In this document: positions 28,184 to 36,813 of the stretch, one piece after another | Numbering within the stretch: the stretch's first letter is position 1 | How the letters are laid out: the number at the start of each line of letters is the position of its first letter | NCBI RefSeq assembly: GCF_900177795.1 | Contig: NZ_FXWJ01000002.1 | Coordinates: 620,001 to 684,000, forward strand | DNA: 64,000 bases | Origin: Plantibacter elymi (nom. nud.) | GTDB lineage: Bacteria > Actinomycetota > Actinomycetes > Actinomycetales > Microbacteriaceae | Direction: 5' to 3' | The notes under the pieces: generated by a model | What the model saw: the letters and a program-made list of their open reading frames with translations, nothing else | Told to the model about the DNA's origin: nothing | The model's database searches: none | Position numbers and translations under genes: made by a program

Positions 28184-28843
28184 TCAGAGGAGCTTGCGCT
28201 GCAGAGCCCAGGCGGCGAGTTCGTGGCGCGAGGACAGCTGCAGCTTGCGCAGCACGCTCGACACGTGGGTCTCCACGGTCTTCACGGAGATGAACAGCTC
28301 CGTCGCGACCTCCTTGTAGGCGTAGCCGCGGGCGATGAGGCGCATGACCTCCTGCTCACGGGCGGACAGCCGGTCGAGCTCGTCGACGGACTCCGCCGTC
28401 TCCCCCGTCACGGCACCGAAGGCGTCCAGGACGAATCCCGCGAGCCGGGGTGAGAAGACCGCGTCGCCGTCGTCGACCCGCCGTGCGGCCTCCGCGACCT
28501 CGGCCCCAGAGGAACTCTTCGTGATGTACCCACGGGCGCCGGCCCTGATCACCCGGACCACGTCCTCGGCGGCGTCCGAGACGCTGAGCGCGAGGAACCG
28601 GGTAGCAGGCGCGATCGACACCGACCCGGCGATCACGTCCGCGCCACCGCCGCCGGCACCACCCGGCAGGTGGACGTCGAGCAGCACGACCTGAGGGCGC
28701 GTCTCCCCGATCACCCGGATCGCCTCCTCCACGTCGCCGGCCTCCCCCAGCACCTCGATGCCGGGATCGAGTTCGCTGCGCAGGCCGGAACGGAAGATCG
28801 AATGGTCGTCGACGATCACGACGGTCAGTGGTCGGTCGCTCAT
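28184..28843 (-). CDS. LuxR-family response regulator (LiaR/NarL type)
   Basis: 219 residues. The receiver domain (about 6-128) has the acidic pair in VIVDDHS, the phospho-acceptor Asp in VVLLDVHLPGG and the Lys in the ITKSSSGAE region. The LuxR-type helix-turn-helix (about 150-215) is LSAREQEVMRLIARGYAYKEVA...VKTVETHVSSVLRKL. A small Gly/Ala-rich loop (GGAGGGGADV) is inserted after the phospho-acceptor. Its ATG overlaps the kinase stop by 4 bases, so the two are a coupled two-component system. Target genes are not identified; the divergent PspC gene is the obvious candidate. Confidence 0.93.
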   Translation of the reverse strand: MSDRPLTVVIVDDHSIFRSGLRSELDPGIEVLGEAGDVEEAIRVIGETRPQVVLLDVHLPGGAGGGGADVIAGSVSIAPATRFLALSVSDAAEDVVRVIRAGARGYITKSSSGAEVAEAARRVDDGDAVFSPRLAGFVLDAFGAVTGETAESVDELDRLSAREQEVMRLIARGYAYKEVATELFISVKTVETHVSSVLRKLQLSSRHELAAWALQRKLL

Positions 28844-30093
28844 GGTCGGCTCCTCGGAACGGTCGGGACGGGGTCGGGCTGCGGCGCGGGCGGTGCGGTG
28901 TCGTGGACGGGCAGGATGAGACGGACCTCGGTACCTCGTCCGCCGGGCCCCGAACGGATGGTCGCCTCGCCACCGATGCGCTGCATGCGGCCGATGATCG
29001 ACTCCCGGACCCCGAGGCGGTCCCGCGGGACCTGTTCCAGGTCGAAGCCGGGGCCGCGGTCGGAGATCGACACCTCGATCCGCTGCGGCGCCGTCTCCAG
29101 ATAGACGGAGACGTCGCCACCGGCGTGACGTGCCGCGTTGAGCACCGCCTCCCGTGCGGCGGCGAGGAGCGGCTCCGGAGCGTCGTCGATCGCACGCCCG
29201 ACCGCTACGACGTCGACGCGCACCGCGTGGTCGGCCTCCACCGCGGCCGCGATGGTCCGCAGCTCGGTCGCGAGGTCGCCCGTCGGAGCAGTCCCGCCGG
29301 AGAAGAGCCAGTTCCGCAGCTCGCGCTCTTGCGCCCGCGCGAGACGGGACGCCTCACTTCCCGGACCGGCCTGCTGCTGAATGAGTGCGAGCGTCTGGAG
29401 CACGGAGTCGTGCAGATGCGCGGCGATCTCGGCGCGGTCGGCCTCGCGCATCCGCGCGGCGCGCTCGTCGGCGAGGTCGCGGTTGAGCTGGAGCGCCCAC
29501 GGGGCGATGACCACGGCGACCCCGAGGAGCACGGCGATCGCTGCGACGATGACCGTCCACATGTTCGGGCGGTCACCGGTGACGAAGAACAGGAGGATGC
29601 CGAGGACGACGAGGACGAGCGCTCCGAGCACGCGGATCAGGAGGGCACGTGAGCCCTCCCCGCGACCACGCTCGCCGAACTGCCGCCACGCGAGTGCGGC
29701 TCCCGCGAGGACGACGATGACGGGGATGACGGCCTCGAGCGGGATGTCCAGCCCGGTCCGGGTCGCGATCAGCGCGGTCCCGGCCGCGAGCAGGGCGATC
29801 CCGAGCAGCACCTCCGTGATCGGCGCGCGACGGGGGCCGTCGAGGTCGCCTCCGTCATCGGTGGAGGCCGGCCGGAGCAGGTGCTCCCGGGGATCGAGCG
29901 GTGCGTCCGCGCCCTGCGTCGGCGTCATGACCCACAGCCACACGTAGAGGAGCAGGCCCGCTCCGCCGCAGCACGCGAGGATGACCGTCGCCGTCCGTAC
30001 CGCGGCGACGGGGAGACCGGTGTGCTCGGCGAAGCCGGCGCAGACACCGCCGAGCAGGCGGCGCCTCGGACGGATCATCACCTCGGTTCCCAT
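28840..30093 (-). CDS. PspC-domain sensor histidine kinase (LiaS-like)
   Basis: 417 residues. A PspC domain opens the protein (RPRRRLLGGVCAGFAEHTGL, residues 6-25), followed by its membrane helix and more hydrophobic segments up to about residue 195. The HisKA_3-type dimerisation domain carries H228 in AHLHDSVLQTL. The ATPase domain shows the N box in AVLNAARHAGG, the G1 box SDRGPGF and a terminal GGRGTEVRL. The frame extends to 30405, but homology begins at the ATG at 30093 (30078 is also possible). PspC kinases paired with LuxR-type regulators sense envelope stress in Actinobacteria. It is divergent from a LiaF-like PspC gene across 112 bases. Confidence 0.92.
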   Translation of the reverse strand: MGTEVMIRPRRRLLGGVCAGFAEHTGLPVAAVRTATVILACCGGAGLLLYVWLWVMTPTQGADAPLDPREHLLRPASTDDGGDLDGPRRAPITEVLLGIALLAAGTALIATRTGLDIPLEAVIPVIVVLAGAALAWRQFGERGRGEGSRALLIRVLGALVLVVLGILLFFVTGDRPNMWTVIVAAIAVLLGVAVVIAPWALQLNRDLADERAARMREADRAEIAAHLHDSVLQTLALIQQQAGPGSEASRLARAQERELRNWLFSGGTAPTGDLATELRTIAAAVEADHAVRVDVVAVGRAIDDAPEPLLAAAREAVLNAARHAGGDVSVYLETAPQRIEVSISDRGPGFDLEQVPRDRLGVRESIIGRMQRIGGEATIRSGPGGRGTEVRLILPVHDTAPPAPQPDPVPTVPRSRP

Positions 30094-30205
30094 GGAGCCA
30101 TCCAAGCAGTTCGGGGTGCGGTCGGCACCCTGGGACGGCAGGATCAGGGTGCACTCAGGGTCATACCGGATGGGCCCGACCCGGACGCTTCGCCAGAATC
30201 GGACC

Positions 30206-31711
30206 ATGACGAACCACAGCACGCCGCCCACCGGAGCAGAACCGGGGACACCAGCCCCGCAGGATCCGACGACCCGCTTCTTCGACTGGTGGCGGTCCAC
30301 CGGTCTCCGTCGCTCGAGCGACTCGTGGCTCGGCGGTGTCGCCGGTGGTGTCGCGGCCCGGCTCGGCCTCGATCCGATGATCGTGCGCGGAGCCCTCATC
30401 GTCATCGCGATCCTGGGCGGGCCGGTCCTCTTCGTCTACGCCGCGGGCTGGGCGCTCATCCCCGACCAACAGGGTCGGATCCACCTCGAGCGTGCGATCC
30501 GGGGCGTCTTCGACCCGGCGATCGTCGCGATCGGCATCCTCGCGGTCCTCACCGTCGTGCCGTTCATGCGCGGCCTCTGGTGGGACGGCGTGCCGCATGC
30601 GTGGAACCTGCCGGGGTGGCTGGAGTCGACCATGACCGCCGGTTGGGTGATCGCCTTGGTCGCCGCGGCGGTCTGGCTGATCGTGATGTTCTCCCGCCGC
30701 GACCCTGGGCGGGCGACTCCACCTGAGACACCGCCGCAGCGCGACCCGTGGACCAGCGACGCCTCGATCCCGAAGCCGACGGCACCATCGCCCACGGCCT
30801 CCCCCGCGGGCCCTACCGGCCCGGCCCCGGCGTCCCCCGGTGCCGCGAACCCGGTGTCGCTCGCGAAGGCCGACGGTTCGCCTGGTGATGCGAGCGCGAC
30901 CGTCCCACTCCCTGGAGCCACCACCGCCACCGCGTGGAACGGAGCTCCGAGCCACCAGCGCGGCTGGACGAGTCAGGAGTTCCGGGATGAGATGAGCCGC
31001 CAGCGAGCCGAGCAGCAGGCCGAGCGCGAGACGAAGGCTCGAGAGCGTCGTGCGCAGCGTCCTGGAGCGGCCTTCGTGGCCATCACCCTCGGGCTGGCAC
31101 TGCTCGCCGGTGCCGGCGCGGCCGTCATCGCGGCGAGCGCCGGGTTCTCGATCCCGGTCGTCGTGGTCATCGGGCTCGCCGCAGCGCTCGGTGCGCTCGC
31201 TGTCGCGACGATCGTCGCAGGCATCAGCGGACGGGAGAGCGGCTGGCTCGGACTGTTCACCTGGGCCGCCGTGATCTCCTTGCTCGCCACCGGGGTGTTC
31301 CCCCTCGGCTCCTCCTTCCTGCCGGTCGGACGCACGACCTGGACCGTGACGTCGACGGATGCGGACGACCGACGCGGCTACGTGATGATCGCCGGCCAAC
31401 CCACGCTCGACCTCGGCGAGCTCGCCGACGACGACGCCTTGCGCGGTGGCACGATCGACGTGTGGATCCTCGCAGGAGAGGTCGACGTGCTCATCCCCGA
31501 GGACGTGCCGGTGATCGTCGAGTTCTCAGCGATCGCGGGCACCCTCGAGACGGGACGCGATGGTCGGGACCGGACGGACCGCCGCGGCGGAGCCCTCTTC
31601 CAGGATGAGGCACGGTACGGACGTACGGCGTCAGGAGACACGACGCGGGTACGGGTGTGGACGGTCGCCGGCAGCGCCGTCGTGACCGAGGAAGCGGAGG
31701 CGGGACGATGA
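30206..31711 (+). CDS. PspC-domain membrane protein with LiaF-like C-terminus
   Basis: 501 residues. An N-terminal PspC domain (about 30-90; SSDSWLGGVAGGVAARLGLDP then a helix ending WALIPDQQG) is followed by membrane helices, a long Pro/Thr/Ala-rich linker (about 175-250), a charged helix (QRAEQQAERETKARERR), three more helices (about 285-375) and a beta-rich C-terminal domain (about 380-501). That last domain resembles the C-terminal part of LiaF-type proteins. LiaF regulates the LiaS kinase in Bacillus. Its position divergent from the PspC kinase suggests a partner of that kinase. The ATG at 30206 precedes the PspC domain; the open frame further upstream is ignored. Confidence 0.88.
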   Translation: MTNHSTPPTGAEPGTPAPQDPTTRFFDWWRSTGLRRSSDSWLGGVAGGVAARLGLDPMIVRGALIVIAILGGPVLFVYAAGWALIPDQQGRIHLERAIRGVFDPAIVAIGILAVLTVVPFMRGLWWDGVPHAWNLPGWLESTMTAGWVIALVAAAVWLIVMFSRRDPGRATPPETPPQRDPWTSDASIPKPTAPSPTASPAGPTGPAPASPGAANPVSLAKADGSPGDASATVPLPGATTATAWNGAPSHQRGWTSQEFRDEMSRQRAEQQAERETKARERRAQRPGAAFVAITLGLALLAGAGAAVIAASAGFSIPVVVVIGLAAALGALAVATIVAGISGRESGWLGLFTWAAVISLLATGVFPLGSSFLPVGRTTWTVTSTDADDRRGYVMIAGQPTLDLGELADDDALRGGTIDVWILAGEVDVLIPEDVPVIVEFSAIAGTLETGRDGRDRTDRRGGALFQDEARYGRTASGDTTRVRVWTVAGSAVVTEEAEAGR

Positions 31712-32091
31712 GCGAACAGGACGACCGGACCGGAGCGACGAGCATGTCGTTCCCAGTCGACGCGGCGACGGAATCGGCTCCGTCGGCGACCGATCAGACG
31801 GCCGCCGTGGAGTCGGACGACACGCGACCGACCACTGCACAGCCGGCCACAGCGCCGACGGCCGGTGAGCCGAGGGCCGATGTCGGCACGACGGATCGAG
31901 GTGGTCGGGCGCCGCGCTTCGGCACGATCCTCTGGGGTGTGCTCCTGCTCGTCTTCGCCGGGGCCATGCTCGTCACCAATCTCACCGAGGTGCGCATCGA
32001 CCCCCTGGGGTGGATCACCGGGGCGATCATCGCGACCGGGGCCGTCCTCGTCGTCGCCGGCATCGCCGCCGCCGTGCGACGTCGGCCCTGA
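31708..32091 (+). CDS. Small two-helix membrane protein
   Basis: 127 residues: a Thr/Asp/Ala-rich disordered N-terminus (1-68), then two hydrophobic helices (about 72-90 and 101-121) and a short basic end (RRRP). I recognise no family. The ATG overlaps the stop of the PspC/LiaF-like gene by 4 bases, so it is almost certainly made together with it. It is convergent with trmD, 29 bases apart, with no clear terminator. Confidence 0.75.
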   Translation: MSEQDDRTGATSMSFPVDAATESAPSATDQTAAVESDDTRPTTAQPATAPTAGEPRADVGTTDRGGRAPRFGTILWGVLLLVFAGAMLVTNLTEVRIDPLGWITGAIIATGAVLVVAGIAAAVRRRP

Positions 32092-32120
32092 CAACCGTCA
32101 CGCACAGGACCCCGGCGCGC

Positions 32121-32828
32121 TCAGGCGTCGGGCCCGTCAGCGGGCAGCAGATCCGGGCGGACCTCGCGGGTCCGCTCGATCTGCTGCTGACGACGCCAGG
32201 TGGCGATCGCACCGTGGTTGCCGCTCAGCAGCACCGGCGGTACCGGGAGTCCTCGCCACTCGGCGGGCTTCGTGTAGCTCGGGTACTCGAGGAGCCCGTC
32301 TTCGTGCGACTCCTCGACCAGACTCTCGGGGTTGCCGACGACCCCCGGGACGAGCCGACCGATCGCCTCGATCATCGCCATCACGGCGACCTCTCCCCCG
32401 TTGAGGACGTAGTCGCCGAGGCTCACCAGGCGGACCCGCGCTCGGCTGGCGGTGTGGTCGAAGACGCGGTGGTCGATGCCCTCGTACCGGCCGCAGCCGA
32501 AGACGAGGTGCGGCTCGGCCGCGAGCTCGCGGGCCATGGCCTGCGTGAACACCTCACCCGCAGGAGACGGGAAGATGACGAGCGGCTCGTCCTCGGTGTC
32601 GTCACCCAGGATGCCGTCGAGCGCCTCACCCCAGGGCTCCGGCTTCATGACCATGCCGGCTCCCCCGCCGTACGGGGTGTCGTCGACGGTGCGGTGACGG
32701 TCGTGCGTCGAATCCCGCAGGTCGTGGACGTCCAAATCGATGAGCCCGCTCTGCTTCGCCTTGCCGAGCAGCGAGAGGTCCAGGGCATCGAAGAAGGTCG
32801 GGAAGATCGTGACGATGTCGATGCGCAT
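32121..32828 (-). CDS. trmD: tRNA (guanine37-N1)-methyltransferase
   Basis: 235 residues. TrmD methylates G37 of tRNAs next to the anticodon, using SAM bound in a trefoil knot. Signatures are [10 protein letters not shown] at the start, [13 protein letters not shown] (about 49-61), [11 protein letters not shown] (about 112-122) and the knot segment [11 protein letters not shown] (about 135-145). In most bacteria it lies between rimM and rplS; here it is cut off from both. It follows cbiX by 46 bases. TAGACT ends 7 bases before the ATG and there is no clear ribosome binding site, suggesting its own leaderless promoter. Confidence 0.97.
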   Translation of the reverse strand: MRIDIVTIFPTFFDALDLSLLGKAKQSGLIDLDVHDLRDSTHDRHRTVDDTPYGGGAGMVMKPEPWGEALDGILGDDTEDEPLVIFPSPAGEVFTQAMARELAAEPHLVFGCGRYEGIDHRVFDHTASRARVRLVSLGDYVLNGGEVAVMAMIEAIGRLVPGVVGNPESLVEESHEDGLLEYPSYTKPAEWRGLPVPPVLLSGNHGAIATWRRQQQIERTREVRPDLLPADGPDA

Positions 32829-32835
32829 GAGGAGC

Positions 32836-32841
32836 AGTCTA
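32836..32841 (-). promoter_or_regulatory. Candidate -10 hexamer of a leaderless trmD promoter
   Basis: On the minus strand TAGACT is followed by 7 bases and the trmD ATG. This would free trmD from the upstream nitrate genes nirD-cbiX. The -35 region is weak. Confidence 0.4.
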
Positions 32842-32874
32842 TTCGCGCGACGGTCGTCGTCCCGGTCGCGTCGG

Positions 32875-33633
32875 TCAGCCCGACAGTCCGGCCGAAGCCT
32901 CCTCGTAGCGGTCGACCACGAGGTCGACGATGCCGGGATCGGGAACCTCTCCGAGGTGGAGGAGCGGCGGCGTCACGAGGTCCGCTCCCGCCTCCTCGAG
33001 CAGCCTCGCGAAGTAGCCGGGCGCCAGCAGGTAGGTGGCGATGATGACCCGCCCTCGCGGTCGGCTCGTTCGCGCCGCCGCCACCGCGTCGGGCACCGAC
33101 GGCTGAGCCGCGGAGACGAACGCCGTCTCGACCGGCACACGCAGTCGCGATTCCAGCCGACGTCCCATGTCGACGCAGTCGGCGACGGCCCTGGCGTCGG
33201 TGGACCCGGCCGCTCCGAGCACGATCCGATCATCGGGCGTCACGTGCAGCGCCTCCAGTCGCCTGGCGAGGACCGTCACGAGGCGGTCGTCCGGTCCCAT
33301 CGCCCGCCCGAGTGCCGTCGGCCGATCCGTCGCCTCGAGGTCCTCGACGAGGTCGACGTGGACGTGGAACCCCGCGGACAGGAGCAAGGGCACGACCACC
33401 GCGGGCCGCTCGGGCTCGATCGAACCGAGGGTGGCCGGGACGTCGGGCTGCTGGACGTCGACGAAGCCGCCGGCGACGTGGAGGTCGGCACGCGCCCGTC
33501 CGACGGCGTCGACGAGCGCGGCGACGGAGGCCTGTCCGATCGGGCAACTCGTCCCGTGGGACACGGCCAGGAGCGCCGGACCCGTCCGCGGACGCGTCTG
33601 CAGGCGGCGAACCGCGGCCTCGAGCAGGGTCAT
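32875..33633 (-). CDS. CbiX-type sirohydrochlorin chelatase
   Basis: 252 residues, the long form with two fused half-domains of the CbiX family. The N-terminal half has the metal-binding histidines in AVSHGTSC (about 23-30) and [12 protein letters not shown] (about 84-95); the second half has the degenerate [11 protein letters not shown]. These enzymes insert Fe or Co into sirohydrochlorin. The setting beside nirBD and cobA argues for iron and siroheme, which NirB needs. The ATG overlaps the nirD stop by 4 bases, so nirD-cbiX is one minus-strand operon. The frame extends further upstream but that region is nirD. Confidence 0.9.
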   Translation of the reverse strand: MTLLEAAVRRLQTRPRTGPALLAVSHGTSCPIGQASVAALVDAVGRARADLHVAGGFVDVQQPDVPATLGSIEPERPAVVVPLLLSAGFHVHVDLVEDLEATDRPTALGRAMGPDDRLVTVLARRLEALHVTPDDRIVLGAAGSTDARAVADCVDMGRRLESRLRVPVETAFVSAAQPSVPDAVAAARTSRPRGRVIIATYLLAPGYFARLLEEAGADLVTPPLLHLGEVPDPGIVDLVVDRYEEASAGLSG

Positions 33634-34004
33634 GCGTCCTCCCCCAGCTCGATCTCCACGAAACCGCCCACGATGCGGGTGCGGAAGGTCTGGAGGAAGA
33701 GGTTCGGGTCGGTGAAGCACTCACCCGTGCCGAGGTCGTACACCTGCTTGTGCAGCGGTGACGCGATCGTCGGTCGCTCCCCTCGGGAACCGACGATGCC
33801 GCGAGCCATCACCGGCGCGTCCGTGTGCGGGTCCCGATGGTCGACGGCGTAGACCTCATCGGCCCCGATACGGAACACCGCGATCTGCCGGGCTCGGAGC
33901 AACGCCACCTCGCCCCAGGAGAGCTCGAGGTCGTCGATGGCGCAGACGCGTCGCCACTCGGCGAGCGCCGTCCGCCCGGTGTGCTCCTGCATCGTGATGC
34001 TCAT
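33630..34004 (-). CDS. nirD: Nitrite reductase small subunit NirD
   Basis: 124 residues with a Rieske-like fold. NirD assists NirB in the six-electron reduction of nitrite to ammonium. Segments VYAVDHRDPHTDA (about 53-65), GIVGSRGERPTIASPLHKQVYDL and TGECFTDP match the NirD subfamily. As in E. coli NirD, the Cys-His cluster ligands of true Rieske proteins are missing. The frame extends to 34067, but AGGAGG at 6-base spacing selects the ATG at 34004. It is divergent from nirB with 205 bases between; the shared region holds a candidate GlnR site. Confidence 0.93.
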   Translation of the reverse strand: MSITMQEHTGRTALAEWRRVCAIDDLELSWGEVALLRARQIAVFRIGADEVYAVDHRDPHTDAPVMARGIVGSRGERPTIASPLHKQVYDLGTGECFTDPNLFLQTFRTRIVGGFVEIELGEDA

Positions 34005-34022
34005 CGTCGGCCTCCTGGTCGT

Positions 34023-34040
34023 GCGTCGGAGCACCGACGC
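34023..34040. other. Hairpin in the nirD leader
   Basis: GCGTCGG (34023-34029) and CCGACGC (34034-34040) form a perfect 7-base stem with loop AGCA, between the candidate GlnR box and the nirD ribosome binding site. A role in mRNA stability or translation is possible but not shown. Confidence 0.35.
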
Positions 34041-34052
34041 TACGGGTGGGGT

Positions 34053-34090
34053 GTTTCGTCGGATCACCCGTGACGTTTCCGTGAGGTGAA
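34053..34090 (-). promoter_or_regulatory. Candidate GlnR binding site between nirD and nirB
   Basis: Read on the minus strand, four pentamers sit at exact 11-base spacing: TTCAC (34090-34086), GAAAC (34079-34075), GGTGA (34068-34064) and GAAAC (34057-34053). The known actinobacterial GlnR consensus is gTnAC-n6-GaAAC-n6-GtnAC-n6-GaAAC. Both GAAAC elements are perfect, the first element matches except its first base, and the third is poor. The site is 49 bases from nirD and 120 from nirB, suited to control both. nirBD is a known GlnR target in Streptomyces; binding here is inference. Confidence 0.6.
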
Positions 34091-34209
34091 ACCGACCTCA
34101 CATCCGCCCGGGCGTCGTGTGCGGTCCTGGACGCGTTCGGGACACATGCGGGCAACGGTCCGGAAACGCCGCGTCAGTACGCTCGCTGGAACACGAGCCG
34201 AGGGGGCCC

Positions 34210-36813
34210 ATGATGATCGATCCCACCGCAGGAGATCTGCCGCGTCGCGTCGTCGTGGTCGGTGGCGGCCCGGCCGCGCACCGTCTGGTCGACGCCCTGC
34301 ACAGTCGCGATGCCGGGCGCACGATGCACATCACGGTCGTCTGCGAGGAGCTCCACCGTCCCTACGATCGTGTGGCGCTGAGCAAGCGTCTCGACGATGC
34401 GGCGATCGACCTCACGCTCGCGCCGACGGGCGTCTGGGACGAGCAGCACGTGTCGCTCCTGCTGGGCGAACGCGCCGAGCGGATCGACCGCGAGGCCCGG
34501 ACGGTGCACACCTCCCTGGGGCGGGTCGTCGCGTACGACGAGCTGGTCCTGGCGACCGGCTCCTCGGCCCCGGTGCCCGAGATCGATGGTTCGGAACACG
34601 CCCTCGTCTACCGGACGATCGACGACGTGGACCTGCTGGTGTCGGAGATCGAGCGAATCGGCTCCCTGCGAGGTCGTCCCGCCCGGGTGATCGTCGCCGG
34701 CGGCGGGTTGCTCGGGCTCGAGGCTGCCGGTGGTGCGGCACGGCTCGGTGCCGAGGCGAGCGTCGTGCACTCCGGGTCGTGGCTCATGTCCGCCCAGCTG
34801 GACGAGGGAGCCGGTCGAGCCCTCGGGCGCATCATCGGCGGCCAGGGCATCGGTCTGCACCTGGGGACGAGGCCCCGGTCGATCCTCGTGGACGAGCAGG
34901 GCGGTGTCTCGGGCGTGAAGTTCTCGAGCGGCCAGCAGGTCGACGTCGACATCGTGGTGTTCGCGATCGGTATCCGCGCCAGGGACGAGCTGGCCCGCGA
35001 TGCCGGGATCGAGCTCGGTGACCGCGGCGGTGTCGTGATCGGGACCGACTGCAGGACGTCTGCGCCTGGTGTCTGGGCCATCGGCGAGGTCGCGTGCTTC
35101 GACGGTCGATGCACCGGTCTCGTCGCGCCGGCGAACGCGATGGCCGAGGTCGTCGCGGATCGGCTGCTCGGTGGCCAGGCGGAGTTCACGATCGTCGACG
35201 ACGCGACGAAACTCAAGCTCTCCGGTGTCGACGTCGCGAGTTTCGGCGACGCACTCGCGCGCACCGAGCACAGTCTCGAGATCGTGTACGCGGACCCGGC
35301 GCGCGGGCTGTACCAGAAGCTCGTCATGACGGACGACGCCAAGACCCTCCTGGGCGGGGTCTTCGTCGGCGACGCCTCGCCCTACGCCTCGCTGCGTCCG
35401 CTCCTCGGCGCTGAGCTGTCGAGTGAGCCGGCCGCCTACCTGTCGGCCTCAGGGATCGAGGCACCGGCCGGGGACGAGCTCCCCGACGCAGCGCTCGTCT
35501 GCGCATGCAACGCCGTCACCGCGGGGACCGTCCGCGACGCGATCGCGGGCGTGCACGGCGAGGCGTGCACCGAGCTGGGGGCCCTCAAGACCTGCTCCCG
35601 TGCCGGGACCCAGTGCGGCTCCTGCGTCCCGCTCGTGAAGAAGATCCTCGAGACGGAGCTGACGAAGTCCGGCATCGCCGTCTCGCGGGCACTCTGCGAA
35701 CACTTCGAACTGTCCCGCCAGGAGCTGTTCGAGACCATCCGGGTGCTCGGCCTCACCTCCTTCGACGAGATCCTCGCGCGCTACGGCACCGGCCGCGGCT
35801 GCGACGTGTGTAAGCCGGTGGTCGGTTCCATCCTGGCCAGCCAGCAGGGTGGGTACATCCTCGACGGCGGTCGGGGGACGCTGCAGGACACGAACGACCG
35901 TGCGCTCGCGAACATGCAGAAGGACGGCACCTACTCCGTGGTCCCCCGGATCCCCGGTGGCGAGATCACACCGCAGAAGCTCGCGGTGATCGCGCAGGTC
36001 GCCACCGACTACGGGCTGTACACGAAGATCACGGGCGGTCAACGCATCGACCTGTTCGGCGCGCGCCTCGAACAGCTGCCCGACATCTGGCGCATCCTCG
36101 TCGACGCCGGCTTCGAGTCCGGACAGGCGTACGGGAAGTCGCTCCGCAACGTGAAGAGCTGTGTCGGCTCCAGCTGGTGCCGCTTCGGCGTGCAGGACTC
36201 CGTGGGCATGGCGGTCCACCTCGAACTCCGGTACCGCGGCCTCCGGGCACCGCACAAGTTCAAGTTCGGGGTCTCGGGGTGCGCGCGCGAGTGCGCCGAA
36301 GCACGTGGCAAGGATGTGGGGATCATCGCCACCGAGCAGGGCTGGAACCTGTACGTCGGCGGCAACGGAGGGTTTCAGCCGACCCACGCGCAGCTCCTCG
36401 CCGGAGACCTCGACGACGAGACGCTCATCCGGTACATCGACCGCTACCTCATGTACTACATCCGGACGGCGGATCGACTGCAGCGCACCGCCAGGTGGAT
36501 GGAGGATCTCGACGGCGGACTCGACCACGTGCGGGAGGTCGTCGTCGAGGACTCGCTCGGACTCGCCGCCGAACTCGAACAGGCCATGGCCGCCCATGTG
36601 GACGGGTACGAGGACGAGTGGGCGGCGACCCTCGCCGACCCGGAGCGCCTCCGCCGGTTCCGGTCCTTCGTCAACGAGCCGGGCGACGCCGAACCGCGAC
36701 TCGCGCGGGTCGCGGAGCGAGGCCAGTACCGGCCCGCGACGACGGAGGAGATCGAGCGCGGCGAGGCCGTCTATCTCGCAGGGCCTACCATTCCAGTGAG
36801 GGAAGGGGCATAG
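34210..36813 (+). CDS. nirB: NAD(P)H-dependent nitrite reductase large subunit NirB
   Basis: 867 residues. NirB reduces nitrite to ammonium using NAD(P)H, FAD, Fe-S centres and siroheme. The FAD/NAD reductase part (1-410) has VVVVGGGPAAHRLV and a second GGGLLGLEAAGG fold. BFD-type [2Fe-2S] ligands follow in CACNAVT and QCGSC (about 425-480). The ferredoxin-half and sulfite/nitrite reductase domains (about 545-800) carry siroheme/4Fe-4S ligands C651, C657, C691 and C695. ATG 34210 or 34213 follows GAGGGG; upstream open frame is not used. The stop TAG is directly followed by the cobA ATG. Nitrogen control is probable through the upstream GlnR-like box. Confidence 0.96.
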   Translation: MMIDPTAGDLPRRVVVVGGGPAAHRLVDALHSRDAGRTMHITVVCEELHRPYDRVALSKRLDDAAIDLTLAPTGVWDEQHVSLLLGERAERIDREARTVHTSLGRVVAYDELVLATGSSAPVPEIDGSEHALVYRTIDDVDLLVSEIERIGSLRGRPARVIVAGGGLLGLEAAGGAARLGAEASVVHSGSWLMSAQLDEGAGRALGRIIGGQGIGLHLGTRPRSILVDEQGGVSGVKFSSGQQVDVDIVVFAIGIRARDELARDAGIELGDRGGVVIGTDCRTSAPGVWAIGEVACFDGRCTGLVAPANAMAEVVADRLLGGQAEFTIVDDATKLKLSGVDVASFGDALARTEHSLEIVYADPARGLYQKLVMTDDAKTLLGGVFVGDASPYASLRPLLGAELSSEPAAYLSASGIEAPAGDELPDAALVCACNAVTAGTVRDAIAGVHGEACTELGALKTCSRAGTQCGSCVPLVKKILETELTKSGIAVSRALCEHFELSRQELFETIRVLGLTSFDEILARYGTGRGCDVCKPVVGSILASQQGGYILDGGRGTLQDTNDRALANMQKDGTYSVVPRIPGGEITPQKLAVIAQVATDYGLYTKITGGQRIDLFGARLEQLPDIWRILVDAGFESGQAYGKSLRNVKSCVGSSWCRFGVQDSVGMAVHLELRYRGLRAPHKFKFGVSGCARECAEARGKDVGIIATEQGWNLYVGGNGGFQPTHAQLLAGDLDDETLIRYIDRYLMYYIRTADRLQRTARWMEDLDGGLDHVREVVVEDSLGLAAELEQAMAAHVDGYEDEWAATLADPERLRRFRSFVNEPGDAEPRLARVAERGQYRPATTEEIERGEAVYLAGPTIPVREGA

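Noticed and set aside
29981-30205. Upstream extension of the PspC/LiaF-like frame (75 extra residues)
   Set aside because: It would run back over the divergent kinase start and has no family similarity; the ATG at 30206 is better.
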